Positions 1 to 10,519 are shown, numbered from the stretch's first letter. The stretch: DNA of 64,000 nucleotides from Calothrix sp. NIES-4101 (GCA_004296455.1 AP018280.1:434001-498000), one strand, 5' to 3'. Made by a program: numbers and translations. The notes: generated by a model from the sequence alone, not told the origin.

Positions 1-1609
1 AATTATCGGCTTGGTTCTTCAAAGTTACCAATTCGATCCGCTTTTTATCCTCTTCGGCAAATGCTTCAGCTTCAAGGCGCATTTTTTCAATTTCGCTAGC
101 ATTCAAGCCACCTGTATTCGTAATCCGAATACTTTGCTCTCTGCCAGTTCCTTTATCTTGTGCCCCGACTTGGAGAATGCCGTTAACATCCATTTCAAAC
201 GAAACTTCAATTTGGGGAACTCCACGGGGCGCTGGGGGAATCCCTGTTAGTAAAAACTTACCTAAGCTCTTATTGTCACGAGCCATTGCCCGTTCCCCTT
301 GGAGTACATGAATCTCCACCGATGTTTGTCCATCAATCGCAGTGGAGAACACCTGGGATTTGCTCGTGGGTATTGTCGTGTTCCGCTCGATGATTTTAGT
401 GAAAACCTCGCCCAAGGTTTCAATTCCTAAAGAAAGTGGGGTGACATCAAGTAGCAGCAAATTATCAACTTCACCACCTAATACCCCAGCTTGAATTGCC
501 GCACCCAAGGCAACAGCTTCATCGGGGTTGATCGAGCGATCAGGAGCCTTGCCCTTAAAAAACTTCATGAGAGCATTTTGAACGGCGGGAATGCGCGTAG
601 AGCCACCGACTAAGATGATTTTATCGATATCTTCAGGCTTCAGGTCGGCATCCTTGAGCGCTTGTACCATTGGTTCAATAGTAGCAGCTACTAAATTACT
701 TGCTAACTCCTCAAATTTGGCACGGTTGAGTTCCGTTTCTAAGTGCTTGGGGCCAGTGGTATCAGCTGTAATGAAGGGCAAATTAATCGAAGTGTTACCC
801 ATGCTCGAAAGTTCGATTTTTGCCTTTTCCGCAGCTTCCCGCAGGCGTTGTAGCGCCATCTTATCCTGAGCTAGATCAATATTTTCTTGTTGTTTAAAAT
901 CTTCAATCATCCACTCAACAATGACATTATCAAAGTCATCACCACCTAGCTGATTGTTACCACAAGTCGCCTTGACTTCAAATACTCCATCCCCTAATTG
1001 CAAAATGGATACGTCAAATGTACCGCCACCAAGGTCAAAAACAAGAATTAACTGCTCTTGATCCTGCTTTTCCAAGCCAAAAGCTAAAGCCGCCGCAGTT
1101 GGTTCATTAATAATCCGCAGCACTTCCAGACCGGCGATCGTCCCAGCATCTTTGGTAGCTTGACGTTGAGCATCGGTAAAATAAGCAGGTACGGTAATTA
1201 CTGCTTGGGTCACAGTTTCACCCAAAAAATTCTCAGCATCCTGCTTGAGTTTTTGCAGAACCATCGCTGAGATTTCTTGAGGGGTGTAATTCCGTCCGCG
1301 AATTTGCACATCAACAGTATCATCACGACCTTTAATACATTGATATGGAACCCGCGATCGCTCAGTTTCCGTATCTTCCCAACGGCGACCAATAAATCTT
1401 TTGATACTGTAAATTGTATTTTCTGCATTTGTCACAGCTTGACGCTTTGCCAACTGCCCAACCAAGCGTTCGCCGCCTTTGCCAAAACCAACAATACTTG
1501 GAGTAGTTCTGCCACCCTCGGAATTGGCAATCACGATTGGTTGTCCACCTTCCAAGACTGCGACACAACTGTTGGTAGTGCCTAAGTCAATCCCAATAAC
1601 TTTTCCCAT
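1..1609 (-). CDS. dnaK: Hsp70 chaperone DnaK, 3' end cut by the window edge
   Basis: ATP-dependent cytosolic chaperone that binds unfolded polypeptides, working with a J-protein and GrpE. The protein starts [18 protein letters not shown] at the ATG complementary to 1607-1609, the phosphate-binding loop of the Hsp70 ATPase domain. It stays open to base 1, giving about 536 of the usual 630-690 residues. The segment DVTPLSLG, which opens the substrate-binding domain, lies near residue 390, and the last visible part enters the helical lid. The N-terminus resembles the cyanobacterial DnaK2 type. It lies about 310 bases downstream of grpE on the same strand, the usual grpE-dnaK order. The C-terminal tail and any dnaJ are outside the window. 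Confidence 0.97.
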   Translation of the reverse strand, partial: MGKVIGIDLGTTNSCVAVLEGGQPIVIANSEGGRTTPSIVGFGKGGERLVGQLAKRQAVTNAENTIYSIKRFIGRRWEDTETERSRVPYQCIKGRDDTVDVQIRGRNYTPQEISAMVLQKLKQDAENFLGETVTQAVITVPAYFTDAQRQATKDAGTIAGLEVLRIINEPTAAALAFGLEKQDQEQLILVFDLGGGTFDVSILQLGDGVFEVKATCGNNQLGGDDFDNVIVEWMIEDFKQQENIDLAQDKMALQRLREAAEKAKIELSSMGNTSINLPFITADTTGPKHLETELNRAKFEELASNLVAATIEPMVQALKDADLKPEDIDKIILVGGSTRIPAVQNALMKFFKGKAPDRSINPDEAVALGAAIQAGVLGGEVDNLLLLDVTPLSLGIETLGEVFTKIIERNTTIPTSKSQVFSTAIDGQTSVEIHVLQGERAMARDNKSLGKFLLTGIPPAPRGVPQIEVSFEMDVNGILQVGAQDKGTGREQSIRITNTGGLNASEIEKMRLEAEAFAEEDKKRIELVTLKNQADN

Positions 1610-1833
1610 AAATAATTCAGTATTTTTACACTTGTTTATTGCGGAGTATTTATGATTTGGGTATTGGCGAGCTAGCACTTAGACAACTTTCCTGTCTTCA
1701 GCGAACCAAAAGGTGCAAGATTGAAAGCCAAGACTGAAGCACTTTTGAAAACAAGAAGTCAGCGCAAAAGAAGTAATTTACATTACCAGCATCAATCTCA
1801 GAAAATATTTAGAATTTGAGCGATAACAATTTA

Positions 1834-1855
1834 CCACAGGCAAAACTGCCTGTGG
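1834..1855 (-). terminator. Hairpin between grpE and dnaK
   Basis: A perfect 9-bp inverted repeat (CCACAGGCA / TGCCTGTGG) with a 4-nt loop lies 67 bases past the grpE stop. The run of T after it on the minus strand is poor, so it may be an attenuator or mRNA-stabilising hairpin rather than a strong terminator. The rest of 1610-1921 shows no gene. Confidence 0.45.
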
Positions 1856-1921
1856 CTGTCAACTAATTACTGACAAAAAGTTTAGACGCTCACAGAAGGT
1901 TTTCCCCGTTGAGAAAGCCGT

Positions 1922-2590
1922 TTAACTATCTGCTGGACTCGACTGACTATCGGAATAATCAGGCGTATCTTCCTTTGGAGCTGCCACCTTAACCATTGCA
2001 TGGCGTAGCACGCGATCGCCCAAAAAATATCCGCGTACTAACTCTTCTAACACTGTTCCTTCTGGATGTTCATCCGTAGGTTCGCGCATAACTGCTTCAT
2101 GAAGATTGGGATCGAAGGGTTGACCCTCTGGACGCATCGGCGAAACACCCAAGCGTTTCAAGCAGTCTACTAATTGCTTATAAACGCTTTGGTAACTTTT
2201 ATGAATTGCCAGTTCCCCATCATCTTGGGGTTTAATTTGGGCACGCGCCCGCTCAAAATTATCGACAACTGGTAATAATTCTGTAATCGTATTCCGCTTT
2301 ACTTGTGTATCCAGGTCTTCTTTTTCTTTAGCCGTGCGTTTGCGGTAGTTATCAAAATCCGCTACCAGGCGCATGTACTGATTATTAGATTGTTCTACCT
2401 GAGTTTTGAGTGATTCGATTTGCTGCGTCGTTTGAGATGCAACTTCGGAATCCTTACTTCCTATCTCAGCAGCATTATTTTCGGAGTCCGATACATTATT
2501 TGTATCCGACGTTACATTTGCTGATACAGCTGGCTCAGTTGCTTCGCTGCCAGACACATTTACATTAATTTCTGGGGAGTCGCTATTCAT
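1922..2590 (-). CDS. grpE: Nucleotide exchange factor GrpE
   Basis: GrpE releases ADP from DnaK so the chaperone cycle can turn; it acts as a cytosolic dimer. The protein has 222 residues. An acidic Ser/Asn-rich tail fills residues 1-60, a coiled-coil stretch residues 60-110, and the C-terminal half holds the GrpE signature with [12 protein letters not shown] and the [20 protein letters not shown] region. Length and order fit cyanobacterial GrpE. It precedes dnaK on the same strand, and together they form a heat-shock operon. No CIRCE-type inverted repeat was recognised upstream. Confidence 0.95.
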   Translation of the reverse strand: MNSDSPEINVNVSGSEATEPAVSANVTSDTNNVSDSENNAAEIGSKDSEVASQTTQQIESLKTQVEQSNNQYMRLVADFDNYRKRTAKEKEDLDTQVKRNTITELLPVVDNFERARAQIKPQDDGELAIHKSYQSVYKQLVDCLKRLGVSPMRPEGQPFDPNLHEAVMREPTDEHPEGTVLEELVRGYFLGDRVLRHAMVKVAAPKEDTPDYSDSQSSPADS

Positions 2591-2961
2591 TGCTTGCGTT
2601 ACCTCTGTTAAGTCTCCTGATTGCTGAGTAATAGTTTCTAGCAGTTTATTTTCGTTTACTATTGTCTACTTAATCGGTGATAATTTATTTGGCTTATCAC
2701 CGTCATCTATTGTGACAAATGGCGAGCAAATTAGCGTATCGCTCCAAGGTCGGCTTTCCGTAGAGTAGCGTAGTGCGGGTTCCCGTAAAAGCAATTATTT
2801 GAGGATGGAACGCCGAAAAAGATTGGTCACACCCTGTGGAAAACTCGAACTCTGTATCTTCAATCCCAATTTGGAATTTTTTTTCTGAGCCGAAATGAAA
2901 GTTATTGCTAGTGGTTTGGGAATACTTAAACCAGAGGTTTCGGCTACTCTTAATTGGATAT
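2591..2961. other. Divergent intergenic region grpE / pilB
   Basis: This stretch separates grpE (minus) from pilB (plus) and should hold both promoters. Bases about 2735-2790 look like an interspersed repeat typical of Nostocales, with GTAGAGTAGCGTAGTGCGGG-type wording. A related wording occurs near 7790-7880. No RNA gene or clear promoter could be assigned. Confidence 0.4.
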
Positions 2962-4977
2962 ATGACTTATTCGTCGTCACAACAAAGGCGCAGTACCGCT
3001 CTAACCACTAGGTCGGAGTTTTCGCCTTTCGGCAACAAACTGGTGCAATCTGGCTTTGTCGATAGCGAACAAATGCGGCAGGCTTTGATGGAAAGCCGCA
3101 AAACTGGCAGACCGTTAATCGACATTATTGAATCTGTGTCTGGAAGGCAATTATCACCAGAATTGCTCAGACTATATAAAAAACAACAACTTTTTGAACT
3201 AAAAATACTTTACGGGGTTGAATCACTCGATCCGGAAGTTAACGAAGTTGGGAACTCAATGGTGGGTAACTTGATTGAAACCCTCATCCCGGTTGATATT
3301 TGCCGTCGTCATCGCTTAGTACCGCTTTTGCGTAATGATGACCAAAACCCACCTTCTTTGCTGGTGGCGATGGTTGCTCCCGATAATTTGGAAGCTTCTG
3401 ATGACCTCAATCGCATTCTGCGTCCGCAAGGATTAGCACTGCAACGGATGGTAATCACCCAAGAAGACTATCAGCAAATAATTAATCAATATCTAGATGA
3501 ACTGTCAGTTAAGCAGAAAAATTTAGAGCAAGCCAAACTAACTGATATCAACCAGGATTTAGAGAATCTTGACGATCTCGATTTAGCTGATGCGCCAGAC
3601 GAGGCAGAAGCCGATTTAGGCTCAGCGATGAAAGGTGCAGAAGATGCTCCCATCATCAATTTGGTGAACCGAATTCTTGCAAAAGCACTGCAAGAAAAGG
3701 TCTCGGATATTCACATCGAACCTCAAGAAGAAAACTTACGGATTCGTTTTCGTAAGGATGGGGTGTTGCGTGAAGCATTCGACGCTTTACCGAAGAAGAT
3801 TATTCCTGCGGTTACGGCTCGATTTAAAATTGTTGCCAACTTAGACATTGCCGAACGCCGATTACCACAAGATGGACGGATTCGCCGGGTGTTTGATGGG
3901 CGTAAAGTTGACTTCCGGGTGAATACATTACCTAGCCGTTATGGTGAAAAAGTGTGTTTGCGGATTCTGGACAATTCCTCTACGCAGTTAGGTTTAGATA
4001 AATTAATTACCGACCCGGAAACTTTGCAAATTGTCCAAGATATGGTGAGCCGTCCCTTTGGCTTGATTTTGGTGACGGGGCCGACGGGTTCGGGTAAAAC
4101 CACATCACTATATTCGGCATTGGCAGAAAAAAACGACCCGGGAATCAATATCAGTACCGTAGAAGACCCGATCGAATATAGTTTGCCGGGAATTACCCAG
4201 GTGCAGGTGATTCGTGAGAAAGGTTTAGATTTTGCCACTGCATTGCGGGCATTTTTGCGTCAAGACCCTGATGTATTGCTGGTAGGGGAAACACGAGACA
4301 AGGAAACAGCGAAAACTGCTATTGAAGCAGCCTTAACTGGACACTTAGTATTGACAACTTTACATACTAATGATGCCCCAGGCGCGATCGCTCGATTGGG
4401 TGAAATGGGTATTGAGCCTTTCATGGTATCGAGTTCGCTACTGGGTGTATTGGCACAGCGTCTGGTGCGTCGTGTCTGTCCTGACTGTCGTGTTCCCTAT
4501 ACGCCAACATCAGAAGAACTGGCACGCTATGGGATGACAGCTTCGCAAGATTTGGGATTAACCCTCTACAAAGCTAATTCCCTAAGCAACGAACAAATTT
4601 CCCAAGCCAAGGCAAACAATACACTTTGTCCCACTTGTAATGGTGTTGGTTACAAAGGACGTTGCGGTGTCTATGAAGTGATGCGTATTACCGAAAATCT
4701 CCAAACCTTGATTAACGGAGAGGCACCCACCGAACGTATTAAAGAAGTGGCGATCGAAGAAGGGATGAAAACCTTACTGGCATATAGTCTCGACTTAGTA
4801 CGTCAAGGTAGTACAACCCTTGAAGAAGTTGAACGGGTAACTTTCACTGACACAGGCTTAGAAGCTGAACTTAAAGCCAAGCGTAAGAGTGGCTTAACTT
4901 GTCGGACATGCAGTGCTGAACTTCAACCAGAATGGCTTGATTGTCCTTACTGTATGACACCGCGTTTTTCAGATTAG
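2962..4977 (+). CDS. pilB: Type IV pilus assembly ATPase PilB
   Basis: PilB is the cytoplasmic hexameric motor that powers pilin polymerisation for twitching, hormogonium gliding and DNA uptake. The frame is open from 2905, but ATG 2962 (MTYSSSQQRR) matches known cyanobacterial PilB starts and gives 671 residues. An N-terminal MshEN-like domain (about 35-190) is followed by the secretion ATPase, with Walker A GPTGSGKTTS near residue 373 and Walker B LLVGETRD near 438. A CPDC...CPTC metal-binding insert follows. The last 30 residues carry another CxxC pair (CRTC, CPYC), an extra zinc-ribbon tail. It is followed by pilT and pilC, the usual cyanobacterial order. Confidence 0.96.
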   Translation: MTYSSSQQRRSTALTTRSEFSPFGNKLVQSGFVDSEQMRQALMESRKTGRPLIDIIESVSGRQLSPELLRLYKKQQLFELKILYGVESLDPEVNEVGNSMVGNLIETLIPVDICRRHRLVPLLRNDDQNPPSLLVAMVAPDNLEASDDLNRILRPQGLALQRMVITQEDYQQIINQYLDELSVKQKNLEQAKLTDINQDLENLDDLDLADAPDEAEADLGSAMKGAEDAPIINLVNRILAKALQEKVSDIHIEPQEENLRIRFRKDGVLREAFDALPKKIIPAVTARFKIVANLDIAERRLPQDGRIRRVFDGRKVDFRVNTLPSRYGEKVCLRILDNSSTQLGLDKLITDPETLQIVQDMVSRPFGLILVTGPTGSGKTTSLYSALAEKNDPGINISTVEDPIEYSLPGITQVQVIREKGLDFATALRAFLRQDPDVLLVGETRDKETAKTAIEAALTGHLVLTTLHTNDAPGAIARLGEMGIEPFMVSSSLLGVLAQRLVRRVCPDCRVPYTPTSEELARYGMTASQDLGLTLYKANSLSNEQISQAKANNTLCPTCNGVGYKGRCGVYEVMRITENLQTLINGEAPTERIKEVAIEEGMKTLLAYSLDLVRQGSTTLEEVERVTFTDTGLEAELKAKRKSGLTCRTCSAELQPEWLDCPYCMTPRFSD

Positions 4978-5111
4978 TTACTAGTTAATAGTTAATAGTC
5001 AAAATAGTTGATTAAAAATAATTATTATCTACTATCTATTTTCCTGGCTAATTAACTAATTAACTAATAAATATTCACAAATCATCAATAATCAAAAAAA
5101 GGAAATCAACT
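4978..5111. repeat. AT-rich direct repeats between pilB and pilT
   Basis: Short tandem words (AGTTAATAGTTAATAGT and TTAACTAATTAACTAA) fill the 134-base gap. These are simple-sequence repeats common in Nostocales intergenic DNA. No hairpin with a T-run was seen, so pilB and pilT may be cotranscribed. Confidence 0.5.
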
Positions 5112-6230
5112 ATGGATTACATGATTGAAGACTTGATGGAAGACATGATTGGGCAAGGTGGTTCCGATTTACATTTATCCGCAGGTCTACCTCCTTATTT
5201 TCGTGTTAGTGGAAAGCTCACTCCTCAAGAAAAATATGGTGTTTTAACAGTTGATAGCTGCCAGCGACTAATTTTTAGTATGCTCAACAATACTCAACGC
5301 AAAACATTAGAACAAACTTGGGAGTTGGATTGTTCTTACGGTGTCAAAGGATTGGCACGTTTTCGTGTTAACGTCTACAAAGATCGTGGTGCTTATGCTG
5401 CTTGTTTGCGTGCTTTAAGTTCAAAAATTCCTAATTTTGAAAAGTTAGGTTTACCCGATGTTGTCAAAGAAATGTCGGAAAAACCAAGAGGATTAATCTT
5501 GGTGACTGGACCTACAGGTTCAGGAAAAACAACAACCTTAGCGGCAATGATTGATTTAATTAACCGCACCCGTGCTGAACATATTCTCACAGTAGAAGAT
5601 CCGATTGAATTTGTGTATGAACCGATCAAAAGCTTGGTTCACCAACGTCAATTAGGTGAAGATACTAAGAGTTTTGCCAATGCGCTCAAAGCAGCTTTAC
5701 GGGAAGACCCAGATATTATTTTGGTCGGAGAAATGCGCGATTTGGAAACGATTTCTTTGGCAATTTCTGCGGCGGAAACAGGTCACTTAGTATTTGGAAC
5801 TCTGCACACAAGCTCAGCAGCACAAACAGTTGACCGGATTATCGATGTGTTCCCCCACGAAAAACAAACTCAAGTTAGAGTCCAATTATCTAACTCATTA
5901 GTGGCTGTATTTAGCCAAACTTTAGTACCTAAGAAAAATACCAAGCCTGGTGAATATGGTCGAGTAATGGCACAGGAAATAATGATTATTACTCCTGCTA
6001 TTTCTAACTTGATTCGTGAGGGAAAAACATCACAAATTTATTCAGCTATTCAAACTGGTGGTAAGTTAGGTATGCAAACCTTAGAGACGGTTTTAGCTAA
6101 TTTATATAAAGCTGGCACTATCTCATTTGAAGCCGCAATGTCTAAGACTTCTAAACCTGATGAAGTACAACGCTTAATTGGTGGTGCTCCTCCACAAACT
6201 GGTGCGAAAACAGCAGCGAGAGCACATTAA
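5112..6230 (+). CDS. pilT: Type IV pilus retraction ATPase PilT
   Basis: PilT is the hexameric ATPase that depolymerises the pilus and drives retraction. It has 372 residues, the family length. Visible motifs are GSDLHLSAGLPP (residues 16-27), Walker A GPTGSGKTTT near 134, Walker B IILVGEMRDLE near 203, the His-box HLVFGTLHT and the C-terminal LIREGK motif needed for retraction (AIRxGK type). The start ATG 5112 follows a purine-rich AAAGGAAA box. It sits between pilB and pilC. Confidence 0.97.
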   Translation: MDYMIEDLMEDMIGQGGSDLHLSAGLPPYFRVSGKLTPQEKYGVLTVDSCQRLIFSMLNNTQRKTLEQTWELDCSYGVKGLARFRVNVYKDRGAYAACLRALSSKIPNFEKLGLPDVVKEMSEKPRGLILVTGPTGSGKTTTLAAMIDLINRTRAEHILTVEDPIEFVYEPIKSLVHQRQLGEDTKSFANALKAALREDPDIILVGEMRDLETISLAISAAETGHLVFGTLHTSSAAQTVDRIIDVFPHEKQTQVRVQLSNSLVAVFSQTLVPKKNTKPGEYGRVMAQEIMIITPAISNLIREGKTSQIYSAIQTGGKLGMQTLETVLANLYKAGTISFEAAMSKTSKPDEVQRLIGGAPPQTGAKTAARAH

Positions 6231-6237
6231 ATTATCG

Positions 6238-6259
6238 AGACGTGCTGTGGCACGTCTCT
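6238..6259 (+). terminator. Hairpin after pilT
   Basis: A perfect 9-bp stem (GAGACGTGC / GCACGTCTC) with loop TGTG starts seven bases after the pilT stop. This word is also a dispersed palindromic repeat in Nostocales; a close relative lies at 55714-55737. It lacks a T-run, so it may protect the mRNA 3' end rather than terminate. Confidence 0.5.
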
Positions 6260-6422
6260 ACTGGAGTTATGAACTAATAATTAATAATAATTAATGTCAC
6301 AAATTAATTATTAGTTTTCGATTCATAACTTTTATTTCTGTTAAATAATTACTAATTTTTGCCTTTTCAATATCTAAAAATCCAAATCTAAAAATTCAAA
6401 TCTAGAATCACAATCTAATATT

Positions 6423-7640
6423 ATGCCAAGTTTTGTTGCCCGTGTTCGGGATACGCAAGGGAAATCTCGAACTGAGAAAATCGTTGCAGAATCTATTAAA
6501 GAAGCTCGTGTAAATCTGCGACAGCAAGGTTTTGTAGTTCAGGAACTCAAACAAGCACAAGCTTTTGATTTAAAATCATCCCTTGACTTTAGTACACGCT
6601 TTGCTACGGTTTCTGTGAAAGATAAAGCTGTTTTTTCACGCCAATTCGCAGCGTTAGTAAATGCAGGTGTCGCTATTGTCAGAAGTTTGGGTGTATTGTC
6701 GGAACAATGTAATAATCCAAAGCTGAAAAAAGCCTTGATGGATATTAGTTCAGATGTTCAAAACGGATTAAATCTTTCTGATGCAATGCGTAAACATCCT
6801 CAGTGTTTTGATGGTTTGTATGTAAGTATGGTGCAAGCTGGGGAAGTTGGTGGTGTATTAGATGAAGTACTGAATCGCCTAGCCAAATTATTAGAAGATG
6901 TTGCCCGTTTACAAAATCAAATCAAATCAGCACTTTCATATCCGGTAGTGGTTGGTTTGCTAGCTGTGGTAATTTTTATCGCGATGACGGTTTTTCTGAT
7001 TCCAATTTTTGCTGCTATCTTTAAAGATTTGGGTACTCAATTACCACCCTTAACCCAATTTATGCTAGAAATTAGTAAATTTTTGGTTGGTTTTTGGTGG
7101 ACTTTACCAATTATGTTTTTTGCTTCTAGTTTTGCTTATAAAACTTACTACAGTACTCCTGTTGGCAGGTTAAATATTGATAGTTTGTCATTAAAGACAC
7201 CTCTGTTTGGTGATTTGATTCAAAAATCAGCAGTTGCTAAATTTAGTCGTACTTTTGGTTCACTGACTCGTTCTGGCGTTCCGATTTTAACCTCTTTGGA
7301 AATTGTACGTGATACCGCAGGAAATCAAGTTATTGCTAATGCAATTGATTCATCAAAATTAGAAGTTCAACAAGGTGGCATGATTAGTATGGCACTACAG
7401 AAAGAAAAAGTGTTCCCAGCAATGGCGATTCAGATGATTAGTATTGGAGAAGAAACTGGGGAAATTGATGCAATGTTAATGAAAGTAGCTGATTTCTATG
7501 AAGATGAGGTAGAACAAACTGTAAAGTCGTTAACTAGTATTTTGGAACCTGTGATGATTGTAGTTATTGGGGGTATGGTGGCGACAATTCTTTTGTCGAT
7601 GTATCTACCAATGTTTGCGGTATTTGAAAAGTTAGGTTAG
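6423..7640 (+). CDS. pilC: Type IV pilus inner-membrane platform protein PilC
   Basis: PilC is the polytopic inner-membrane platform that couples PilB and PilT to the growing pilus. It has 405 residues with two tandem T2SSF domains (about residues 70-195 and 275-395). Hydrophobic segments lie near 172-200, 220-240 and 375-400. The motif FSRQFAALVNAGV starts the first domain, and KFSRTFGSLTRSGVPI starts its repeat, both diagnostic of the PilC/GspF family. It completes a pilB-pilT-pilC cluster. Confidence 0.96.
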   Translation: MPSFVARVRDTQGKSRTEKIVAESIKEARVNLRQQGFVVQELKQAQAFDLKSSLDFSTRFATVSVKDKAVFSRQFAALVNAGVAIVRSLGVLSEQCNNPKLKKALMDISSDVQNGLNLSDAMRKHPQCFDGLYVSMVQAGEVGGVLDEVLNRLAKLLEDVARLQNQIKSALSYPVVVGLLAVVIFIAMTVFLIPIFAAIFKDLGTQLPPLTQFMLEISKFLVGFWWTLPIMFFASSFAYKTYYSTPVGRLNIDSLSLKTPLFGDLIQKSAVAKFSRTFGSLTRSGVPILTSLEIVRDTAGNQVIANAIDSSKLEVQQGGMISMALQKEKVFPAMAIQMISIGEETGEIDAMLMKVADFYEDEVEQTVKSLTSILEPVMIVVIGGMVATILLSMYLPMFAVFEKLG

Positions 7641-7941
7641 GAAATGTTAAATCTAGGAGTTAGAAGTTAGGAGTTGATAATGTTTTCTAAAAACTTCTAT
7701 CTTTTAACTCTAATATATTTAGAAATTATGAATTAAGTAAGTCAGTGGAAATAAACATAATTATGTAACAGATTATAAAATCAGCAAAACCTTTGCGATT
7801 GCTACACTACGGGAAGGCTTTGCCTACATTACACTTCATTTCATACTCCGAAACGGAGAAGCAAGCTACGCAATCATATAACGTGAATTATGGAAGCTGT
7901 TCTACTTGTATCTACAATAACTAATTATTAATTATATAACT
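7641..7941. other. Intergenic region with interspersed repeat
   Basis: No gene was found. Bases about 7793-7880 carry GCTACACTACGGGAAGGCT and GAAACGGAGAAGCAAGCTAC wording, typical of a degenerate interspersed repeat family in Nostocales. The remainder is AT-rich. Confidence 0.4.
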
Positions 7942-8496
7942 ATGCCAGTACAAAAATCTGATTATGAATCTTGTTTAGTAGATTATTGTCATCATGAAGG
8001 CATAATTACTCTTTTTAAACTACATCGTCCCTATTTGGAGATGATTCCTAGTCTTCGCCGTCCAGATGAAAGTATCATCATTATTCCTTTACCTATTATC
8101 CGTCTTCGTAAAACAAATTTACCTACGGAAGCGAATTATTTACCTTGCGATGTGGCGGTTTTAATGTGTGATCCAGAGTGGAAAATTAAAACTGGCGCAG
8201 AAATTTTTATTTTTATTCATCGCCCGCATGAGGATTTTTCAGATTTATTAAAACGCTGGCGAGAAACGCAGATGTTACTCGATAAAGATTATGAGTGGTT
8301 GATGCCTTCGCGCCATAGTCATATTTTGAGTGAGGGAACTAATACTAAATATCCCTTATTTGTAGTTTTTCCAGAAACATCAGAACGCATCAAGCGTGGA
8401 CTATTAGGTACTGAATTACCTTTTGTAATTCAGATACCTGAAATAGTTCCTGATGAAGAGGGCTTAGGTACTAGGGAAGAGAGATTAGAGAGATAA
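7942..8496 (+). CDS. Protein of unknown function, 184 aa
   Basis: I do not recognise a family. The protein is soluble by eye, with no signal peptide or membrane segment. It alternates beta-like hydrophobic strands (SIIIIPLPIIRL, DVAVLMCDP, EIFIFIH, YPLFVVFPE) with charged helices, and ends in an Arg/Glu-rich tail. The predicted alternation suggests a compact alpha/beta fold. It converges on crtO with 12 bases between the stops and lies 300 bases after pilC, so no operon partner is obvious. Codon use looks like its neighbours. It is probably a real gene because of the long clean frame. Confidence 0.75.
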   Translation: MPVQKSDYESCLVDYCHHEGIITLFKLHRPYLEMIPSLRRPDESIIIIPLPIIRLRKTNLPTEANYLPCDVAVLMCDPEWKIKTGAEIFIFIHRPHEDFSDLLKRWRETQMLLDKDYEWLMPSRHSHILSEGTNTKYPLFVVFPETSERIKRGLLGTELPFVIQIPEIVPDEEGLGTREERLER

Positions 8497-8508
8497 ATTA
8501 AGTGAATA

Positions 8509-10197
8509 TTAATTAATCTTAAATACAGAAGCAACTGTAGATGCGATCGCATCTCGCGCGTCTTTGAATGTTTGTGCGATCGGACGCTGTGTTTGTAGGA
8601 AAACTCGTGCACAATTGCGTCCTGGCATTCCAGAGATTGAGCCGCCTGGATGTGTTCCTGCACCTGTCAGAAATAAGTTATCAATTGGCGTTTTATAGTT
8701 AGCGATTTCGGGTAAGGGACGGAAGAAAACCATTTGGTCTAAGGTCATATCAATATGATAGTAATTACCTTTATATGCACCCAGTCTTTCCCCTAATTCA
8801 GCAGGACTTTCAACGCGACGAGCAATGATTGAATGTTGCAAATTTGGTGAATATTGTGCTAACTTGTCAACAACTTTATCGGCAACTTTATTTTTCAACT
8901 CATCCGTCCAACCAGTTCCTCTTAAACCAGTTCCTTCTGCGCCTGCTATTTGATATGGGGCAAAAAATTCAATCCAAACTGTGTGTTTACCAGGAGGTGC
9001 TAAAGATGGATCACGGAAACTGGGCATTACTACATACATCGAGGGATCACTATCGGGAATTTCTCCCATCGTACACAAACTATGAGCTTTTTCGACATGT
9101 ATCATTGAGTCAGCAATTAATATTGACCCGACTAAATATTCATCTTTATGCTCATGATTGACAAAGTGCAACGGCTCATCTATTGCTAAATCTATCTTGA
9201 GAATTGTTTCGTTATTATTAACAATTCTTCTTTCTAATCTTTCGCGTAAGTTTTCATCGGCAGCATCAACATCACTACTATCCATTAATTGTAAAAATAA
9301 CCGCTTGGCATCAATATTAGAAATCACGCCACACTTGGCACGATATTCATTAATTCCAGCTTGAACACCAACAGCTTTACCATCATCAATTAAGACTTTC
9401 TCGACATGCTGATCTGTTAATATTACTCCACCTAAACTAGTCACTAAATTCACTAAAGCTTGCACTAAGGCACCTGTACCGCCACGGGGACGCGCCATTC
9501 CAGGGTTATGACGCATTGCCATCATCATTACGCCAATAGCGAGGTTTTTTTGCGAAGGTGGCGCGCCTAATTCTGCAGCCAGTCGTGCTAAAGGTGCTTT
9601 TAAAAACTCTTCATCAAACCATTCATTGAGAATATCTTCAGCACTGGTGAGCATTGTGCGGACAAAGTCTAAAGTTTTATTTGGTGAACCTACGACTGAA
9701 AATAAATCTTTGATTTTGGCAATATCATAATTACCAAATATATCAATTACTGATTTTGGAGGTGCATTAAACATAGGAATCATGGCACTAATTGCACGCT
9801 GCCAATAATCTGTAAATTCGGCATATTTTTTGGCATCTCGTTCGTTATAACGTGCGATACCCGCGCAGGTTTTTTCAACTGATTTATGTCCTAAAAAATA
9901 TTTGCCGTCAGGATGTGGACAAAATACAACTGGGTCACACTCTAAATATTCTAAACCGTATTTTTCCAGTTCTAATTCTTGAACAACTGGACCCAAATGA
10001 ATAAATTCATGGTCTATCGCACATAAGTTAAATTTGAATCCTGGCGCTTCTGGAATACATTCTTCTGTGGTGGCTGCACCTCCAGGAACAGAGCGTTTTT
10101 CTAGCAAAAGAACGCTATAACCAGCTTTGAGCAAATATGCAGCACACACTAAACCGTTGTGTCCAGCACCAATAATTACCACATCATACTCTTGCAT
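8509..10197 (-). CDS. crtO: CrtO-type beta-carotene ketolase (phytoene desaturase superfamily)
   Basis: This FAD-dependent enzyme introduces the 4-keto group into beta-carotene to give echinenone in cyanobacterial membranes. It has 562 residues, the CrtO length and longer than the CrtI-type desaturases. The N-terminus has the dinucleotide-binding motif GAGHNGLVCAAYL (residues 11-23), and the C-terminus has the FAD-contacting segment NLFLTGAGTHPGGSISGMPG ahead of a final helix. The ATG is at 10197 and the neighbours are unrelated. CrtI and plant-type desaturases or other retinol-saturase-like enzymes share the fold, so the ketolase call rests on overall resemblance to Synechocystis and Nostoc CrtO. 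Confidence 0.85.
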   Translation of the reverse strand: MQEYDVVIIGAGHNGLVCAAYLLKAGYSVLLLEKRSVPGGAATTEECIPEAPGFKFNLCAIDHEFIHLGPVVQELELEKYGLEYLECDPVVFCPHPDGKYFLGHKSVEKTCAGIARYNERDAKKYAEFTDYWQRAISAMIPMFNAPPKSVIDIFGNYDIAKIKDLFSVVGSPNKTLDFVRTMLTSAEDILNEWFDEEFLKAPLARLAAELGAPPSQKNLAIGVMMMAMRHNPGMARPRGGTGALVQALVNLVTSLGGVILTDQHVEKVLIDDGKAVGVQAGINEYRAKCGVISNIDAKRLFLQLMDSSDVDAADENLRERLERRIVNNNETILKIDLAIDEPLHFVNHEHKDEYLVGSILIADSMIHVEKAHSLCTMGEIPDSDPSMYVVMPSFRDPSLAPPGKHTVWIEFFAPYQIAGAEGTGLRGTGWTDELKNKVADKVVDKLAQYSPNLQHSIIARRVESPAELGERLGAYKGNYYHIDMTLDQMVFFRPLPEIANYKTPIDNLFLTGAGTHPGGSISGMPGRNCARVFLQTQRPIAQTFKDARDAIASTVASVFKIN

Positions 10198-10519
10198 AAT
10201 TGATATTTTAGTAATACATAATCTGTCCTGATGTTAGAAATTACTTCATCTTTCTACATCATTCGGGAGTTAGAAAAGCTTACCTAGAAAGGTATATCTC
10301 TTATGATATTCCTTTTAGGAACCAAAATCTGTATAGGAGATATTTTAATAGTCTCATGCAAGAGAATGCTGGGAAATTAATGCATCTGGTAAAGTGTAAT
10401 TAATAGAGAGACACAAAGGAATTTTGAGCGATCGCAGATAAATGAGGCTATAATCTTTAACGATTTTTTGATTTTATTCGAGATTGTAAAAGTAGTTTAT
10501 CTATGACAACCATAAGTAT
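10198..10519. other. Divergent intergenic region crtO / Nudix gene
   Basis: About 320 bases with promoters expected in both directions. No repeat, RNA gene or clear operator was seen apart from a HIP1-like GCGATCGCA at about 10428-10436. Confidence 0.3.

Noticed and set aside
11-1585. Several frames of 70-100 codons over dnaK (for example 591-869 plus, 1277-1585 plus, 1210-1428 minus)
   Set aside because: They are antisense or out-of-frame shadows of dnaK and have no protein-like pattern.
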